Shown here piece after piece: positions 5,897-8,055 of a DNA stretch of 8,055 nt; position 1 is the first letter of the stretch, and every line of letters begins with the position of its first letter. Source of the stretch: an uncultured Methylococcaceae bacterium (GTDB taxonomy: Bacteria; Pseudomonadota; Gammaproteobacteria; Methylococcales; Methylococcaceae). Where the stretch lies: the NCBI GenBank assembly GCA_903910005.1, contig CAIVXW010000276.1, positions 1 through 8,055 of the forward strand. Direction: 5' to 3'. The translations under genes were made by a program, and so were the position numbers. The notes under the pieces are model-generated. The model worked only from the letters and a program-made list of their open reading frames with translations. It had not been told where the DNA came from and did no database searches.

Positions 5897-7471
5897 ATGC
5901 AAAACATTCATGCCCACAAAATCCTGATTCTGGATTTCGGTTCCCAGTACACCCAGTTGATTGCCCGTCGGGTCAGGGAACTGGGCGTCTATTCGGAAAT
6001 TCACCCCTACGACTGTGACCCGGCTTTCATCCGGGACTATGCCCCCCGAGGCATCATCCTGTCGGGTGGCCCGGAATCGGTCACCCTCGATGATAGCCCC
6101 CGCGCCCCGGCCCTGGTGTTTGAACTGGGAGTACCCGTGCTTGGCATCTGCTACGGTATGCAAACCATGGCCGCACAACTGGGAGGCGTGGTTGCAGGCT
6201 GCCCGGCGCGGGAATTTGGCTATGCCGAAGTGCGAGCACGCGGCCATTCCCGCCTGCTGAGCGATATTGAGGATCGCACCTCTGCCGAGGGTCACGGCTT
6301 GCTGGATGTGTGGATGAGTCACGGGGATCAGGTGACCGTTCTGCCACCCGGCTTCAAATTGATGGCCTCCACCGATTCAGCCCCCATTGTCGGCATGGCC
6401 GATGAGGCGCACCATTTCTACGGCGTCCAGTTTCATCCGGAAGTCACGCATACCCGCCAGGGGAGCCGCATGATTGCCCGTTTCCTCCAGGATATTTGCG
6501 GGTGTGAAACCCTCTGGAACACCCGCAACATCATTGAGGACAGTCTGGTTCAGATTCAGCAACAGGTGGGTAGCGAACGGGTCATCCTGGGTCTTTCCGG
6601 GGGGGTGGATTCCTCCGTGGTGGCAGCCCTGCTGCACAAGGCCATCGGCGAACAACTGACCTGCGTCTTTGTGGACACTGGCTTGCTGCGACTGAACGAA
6701 GGCGATCAGGTCATGAACACCTTTGCCCGTCATCTTGGCATTCAGGTGATCCGGGTCAATGCCGAAGACCGCTTTCTGACGGCCTTGTCCGGCATCAGCG
6801 ACCCGGAACAAAAGCGCAAACGAATTGGCGGGCTGTTCGTGGATATTTTTGAGGCAGAAGCTGCCCGCATCAGTGACGCCCGCTGGCTGGCCCAGGGTAC
6901 CATTTACCCGGATGTCATCGAATCGGCGGGCATCAAAACCGGCAAGGCCCACGTCATCAAATCGCATCATAACGTGGGAGGTCTGCCTGAACAGATGAAC
7001 CTCCGCCTGCTGGAACCCCTGCGCGAATTATTCAAGGATGAGGTTCGCCAGCTTGGGGTGGAACTGGGGTTGCCGCATGAGATGGTCTACCGTCATCCTT
7101 TTCCGGGGCCGGGACTTGGGGTTCGCATTCTGGGCGAGGTCAAAAAATCCCATGCCGATCTATTACGCCAGGCCGATGCCATCTTCATTGAGGAACTGCA
7201 CCGGCACGATCTCTACCACACGGTCAGCCAGGCCTTCGCCGTATTTCTGCCGGTCAAATCAGTCGGGGTCATGGGGGACGGGCGTCGTTATGATTATGTC
7301 GTAGCGTTACGGGCGGTTGAAACCATCGACTTCATGACTGCCCGCTGGGCTCATCTACCCTATGAATTGCTTGATCTGGTTTCACGCCGCATCATCAATG
7401 AGGTACCGGGCATCTCCCGGGTGACCTACGACATTTCCGGCAAGCCTCCCGCCACCATCGAATGGGAATAA
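5897..7471 (+). CDS. guaA: GMP synthase (glutamine-hydrolysing) GuaA
   Basis: This 524-residue enzyme turns XMP into GMP using ATP and glutamine, the step after GuaB. The N-terminal class I glutamine amidotransferase domain (about 7-200) has the nucleophile Cys85 in GICYGMQT and the partners His180 and Glu182 in FHPEVTHTRQG. The ATP-pyrophosphatase domain (about 205-400) has the P-loop LSGGVDSS at 233-240, and GTIYPDVIES at 334-343. The C-terminal dimerisation domain ends with SGKPPATIEWE, identical to E. coli GuaA (525 residues). ATG 5897 is chosen because NIHAHKILILDFGSQYTQL aligns with the family start; an in-frame TTG at 5885 would add four residues. Neither start has a Shine-Dalgarno sequence, which is odd for a conserved gene and suggests dependence on upstream translation or an open leader. 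The end overlaps tadA by ten bases. Confidence 0.98.
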   Translation: MQNIHAHKILILDFGSQYTQLIARRVRELGVYSEIHPYDCDPAFIRDYAPRGIILSGGPESVTLDDSPRAPALVFELGVPVLGICYGMQTMAAQLGGVVAGCPAREFGYAEVRARGHSRLLSDIEDRTSAEGHGLLDVWMSHGDQVTVLPPGFKLMASTDSAPIVGMADEAHHFYGVQFHPEVTHTRQGSRMIARFLQDICGCETLWNTRNIIEDSLVQIQQQVGSERVILGLSGGVDSSVVAALLHKAIGEQLTCVFVDTGLLRLNEGDQVMNTFARHLGIQVIRVNAEDRFLTALSGISDPEQKRKRIGGLFVDIFEAEAARISDARWLAQGTIYPDVIESAGIKTGKAHVIKSHHNVGGLPEQMNLRLLEPLRELFKDEVRQLGVELGLPHEMVYRHPFPGPGLGVRILGEVKKSHADLLRQADAIFIEELHRHDLYHTVSQAFAVFLPVKSVGVMGDGRRYDYVVALRAVETIDFMTARWAHLPYELLDLVSRRIINEVPGISRVTYDISGKPPATIEWE

Positions 7472-8007
7472 GCCGACACTGGCTGCCTGTCATTGCGCGG
7501 TTCTGGCAGGATGCCAGCACCCACCGTCTGCCGGATGCCCTTAAAGCGGACAGCGACGCCACCGATCACTACTGGATGCAGCAAGCCCTGCAACAGGCCG
7601 ACCGGGCCAGGGCACTGGGAGAAGTGCCGGTCGGTGCCGTACTGGTCAAACAGGACGTATGTATCGCCGTCGGCTACAACCAGCCCATCGCCCGCCATGA
7701 TCCTACCGCCCATGCTGAAGTAGTCGTACTGCGGGCGGCGGGTACCCGGCTGAAAAACTACCGCCTCACCGATACCACCCTTTATGTCACCCTTGAACCT
7801 TGCGCCATGTGCATGACGGCTCTGGTGCATGCCCGGATCAGGCGGGTGGTATTCGGAGCCGATGACCCCGCCCGTGGGGCGGTGGTCAGTGCCCTGCGAC
7901 TGGCGGATGCTGATTTTCTCAACCATCGGGTTGCGTACCGGGGAGGGGTTATGGCCGAACCATGCCGCCAGGTGCTGAAAAGCTTTTTCCGGGCGAGGCG
8001 AGGCTAG
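7462..8007 (+). CDS. tadA: tRNA-specific adenosine deaminase TadA
   Basis: This 181-residue zinc enzyme deaminates adenosine 34 to inosine in the anticodon of tRNA-Arg(ACG), letting one tRNA read CGU, CGC and CGA. The cytidine-deaminase-fold site is complete: zinc ligand His84 and proton shuttle Glu86 in PTAHAEVV, and zinc ligands Cys114 and Cys117 in LEPCAMC. GEVPVGAVLV (53-62) and NYRLTDTTLYVTLEPC are typical of TadA. The family normally begins about ten residues before HYWMQQAL; here that motif starts at residue 36, so there is an extra N-terminal piece of about 25 residues. No ATG, GTG or TTG lies in frame between 7462 and the motif's own Met39 (7576), so ATG 7462, overlapping the guaA stop, is the likely start. 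It has no Shine-Dalgarno, which fits translational coupling to guaA. Confidence 0.95.
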   Translation: MGISRHWLPVIARFWQDASTHRLPDALKADSDATDHYWMQQALQQADRARALGEVPVGAVLVKQDVCIAVGYNQPIARHDPTAHAEVVVLRAAGTRLKNYRLTDTTLYVTLEPCAMCMTALVHARIRRVVFGADDPARGAVVSALRLADADFLNHRVAYRGGVMAEPCRQVLKSFFRARRG

Positions 8008-8055
8008 CCGCCCCGGTATTATGGTGAACCCCGCTTTTAGCCGCCATTCCGCCCC

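Noticed and set aside
6377..6970. 197-residue open frame on the minus strand inside guaA
   Set aside because: It is antisense to the conserved GuaA ATP-pyrophosphatase region and shows no recognisable motif.
8021..8055. ATG at 8021 opening a frame to the window edge (11 codons)
   Set aside because: There is no ribosome binding site and too little sequence to judge. It may be the start of a next gene or non-coding spacer.

Overview
The window looks like ordinary chromosomal DNA from a gammaproteobacterium. The reasons are a proteobacterial-type 5S rRNA, protein sequences that follow the Escherichia coli and Pseudomonas versions of SuhB, TrmJ, GuaB, GuaA and TadA closely, and the divergent suhB/trmJ pair known from those genera. 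By eye the DNA is moderately GC-rich and even in composition. I cannot name the genus. I see no insertion sequence, phage gene, CRISPR array, tRNA gene or other clear mark of horizontal transfer.

Layout. Bases 1-185 are the end of a ribosomal RNA operon: a small hairpin in the spacer before 5S, the complete 5S rRNA gene, and a strong rho-independent terminator. Next comes a rightward pair: an orphan ParA-family ATPase (287-1075) and, 16 bases later, a YgjP-like zinc metalloprotein (1092-1802). After a 97-base gap holding a hairpin and an 8-base direct repeat comes a glutathione S-transferase-like gene (1900-2541). It converges on suhB (2592-3401, minus strand), with a long hairpin between the two. 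suhB and trmJ (3483-4202, plus) are divergent and share an 81-base promoter region with a good sigma70-type promoter for suhB. Then come guaB (4305-5768), guaA (5897-7471) and tadA (7462-8007). The last 48 bases hold no gene I can support.

How the genes work together. GuaB and GuaA are the two consecutive enzymes from IMP to GMP. TadA makes inosine at tRNA position 34 and overlaps the end of guaA, so guaB-guaA-tadA is probably one transcriptional unit. TrmJ (tRNA 2'-O-methylation) and SuhB (inositol monophosphatase fold; in E. coli also a factor in rRNA transcription antitermination) add to an RNA and nucleotide housekeeping theme. The ParA and YgjP-like genes are conserved but less understood.

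I did not find a clearly new system. The points most worth a second look are an in-frame open stretch of 32 codons directly after the guaB stop (UGA followed by C), the missing Shine-Dalgarno sequence before guaA, an inverted repeat in the guaB leader, the N-terminal extension of TadA, and the partnerless ParA behind the rRNA operon.
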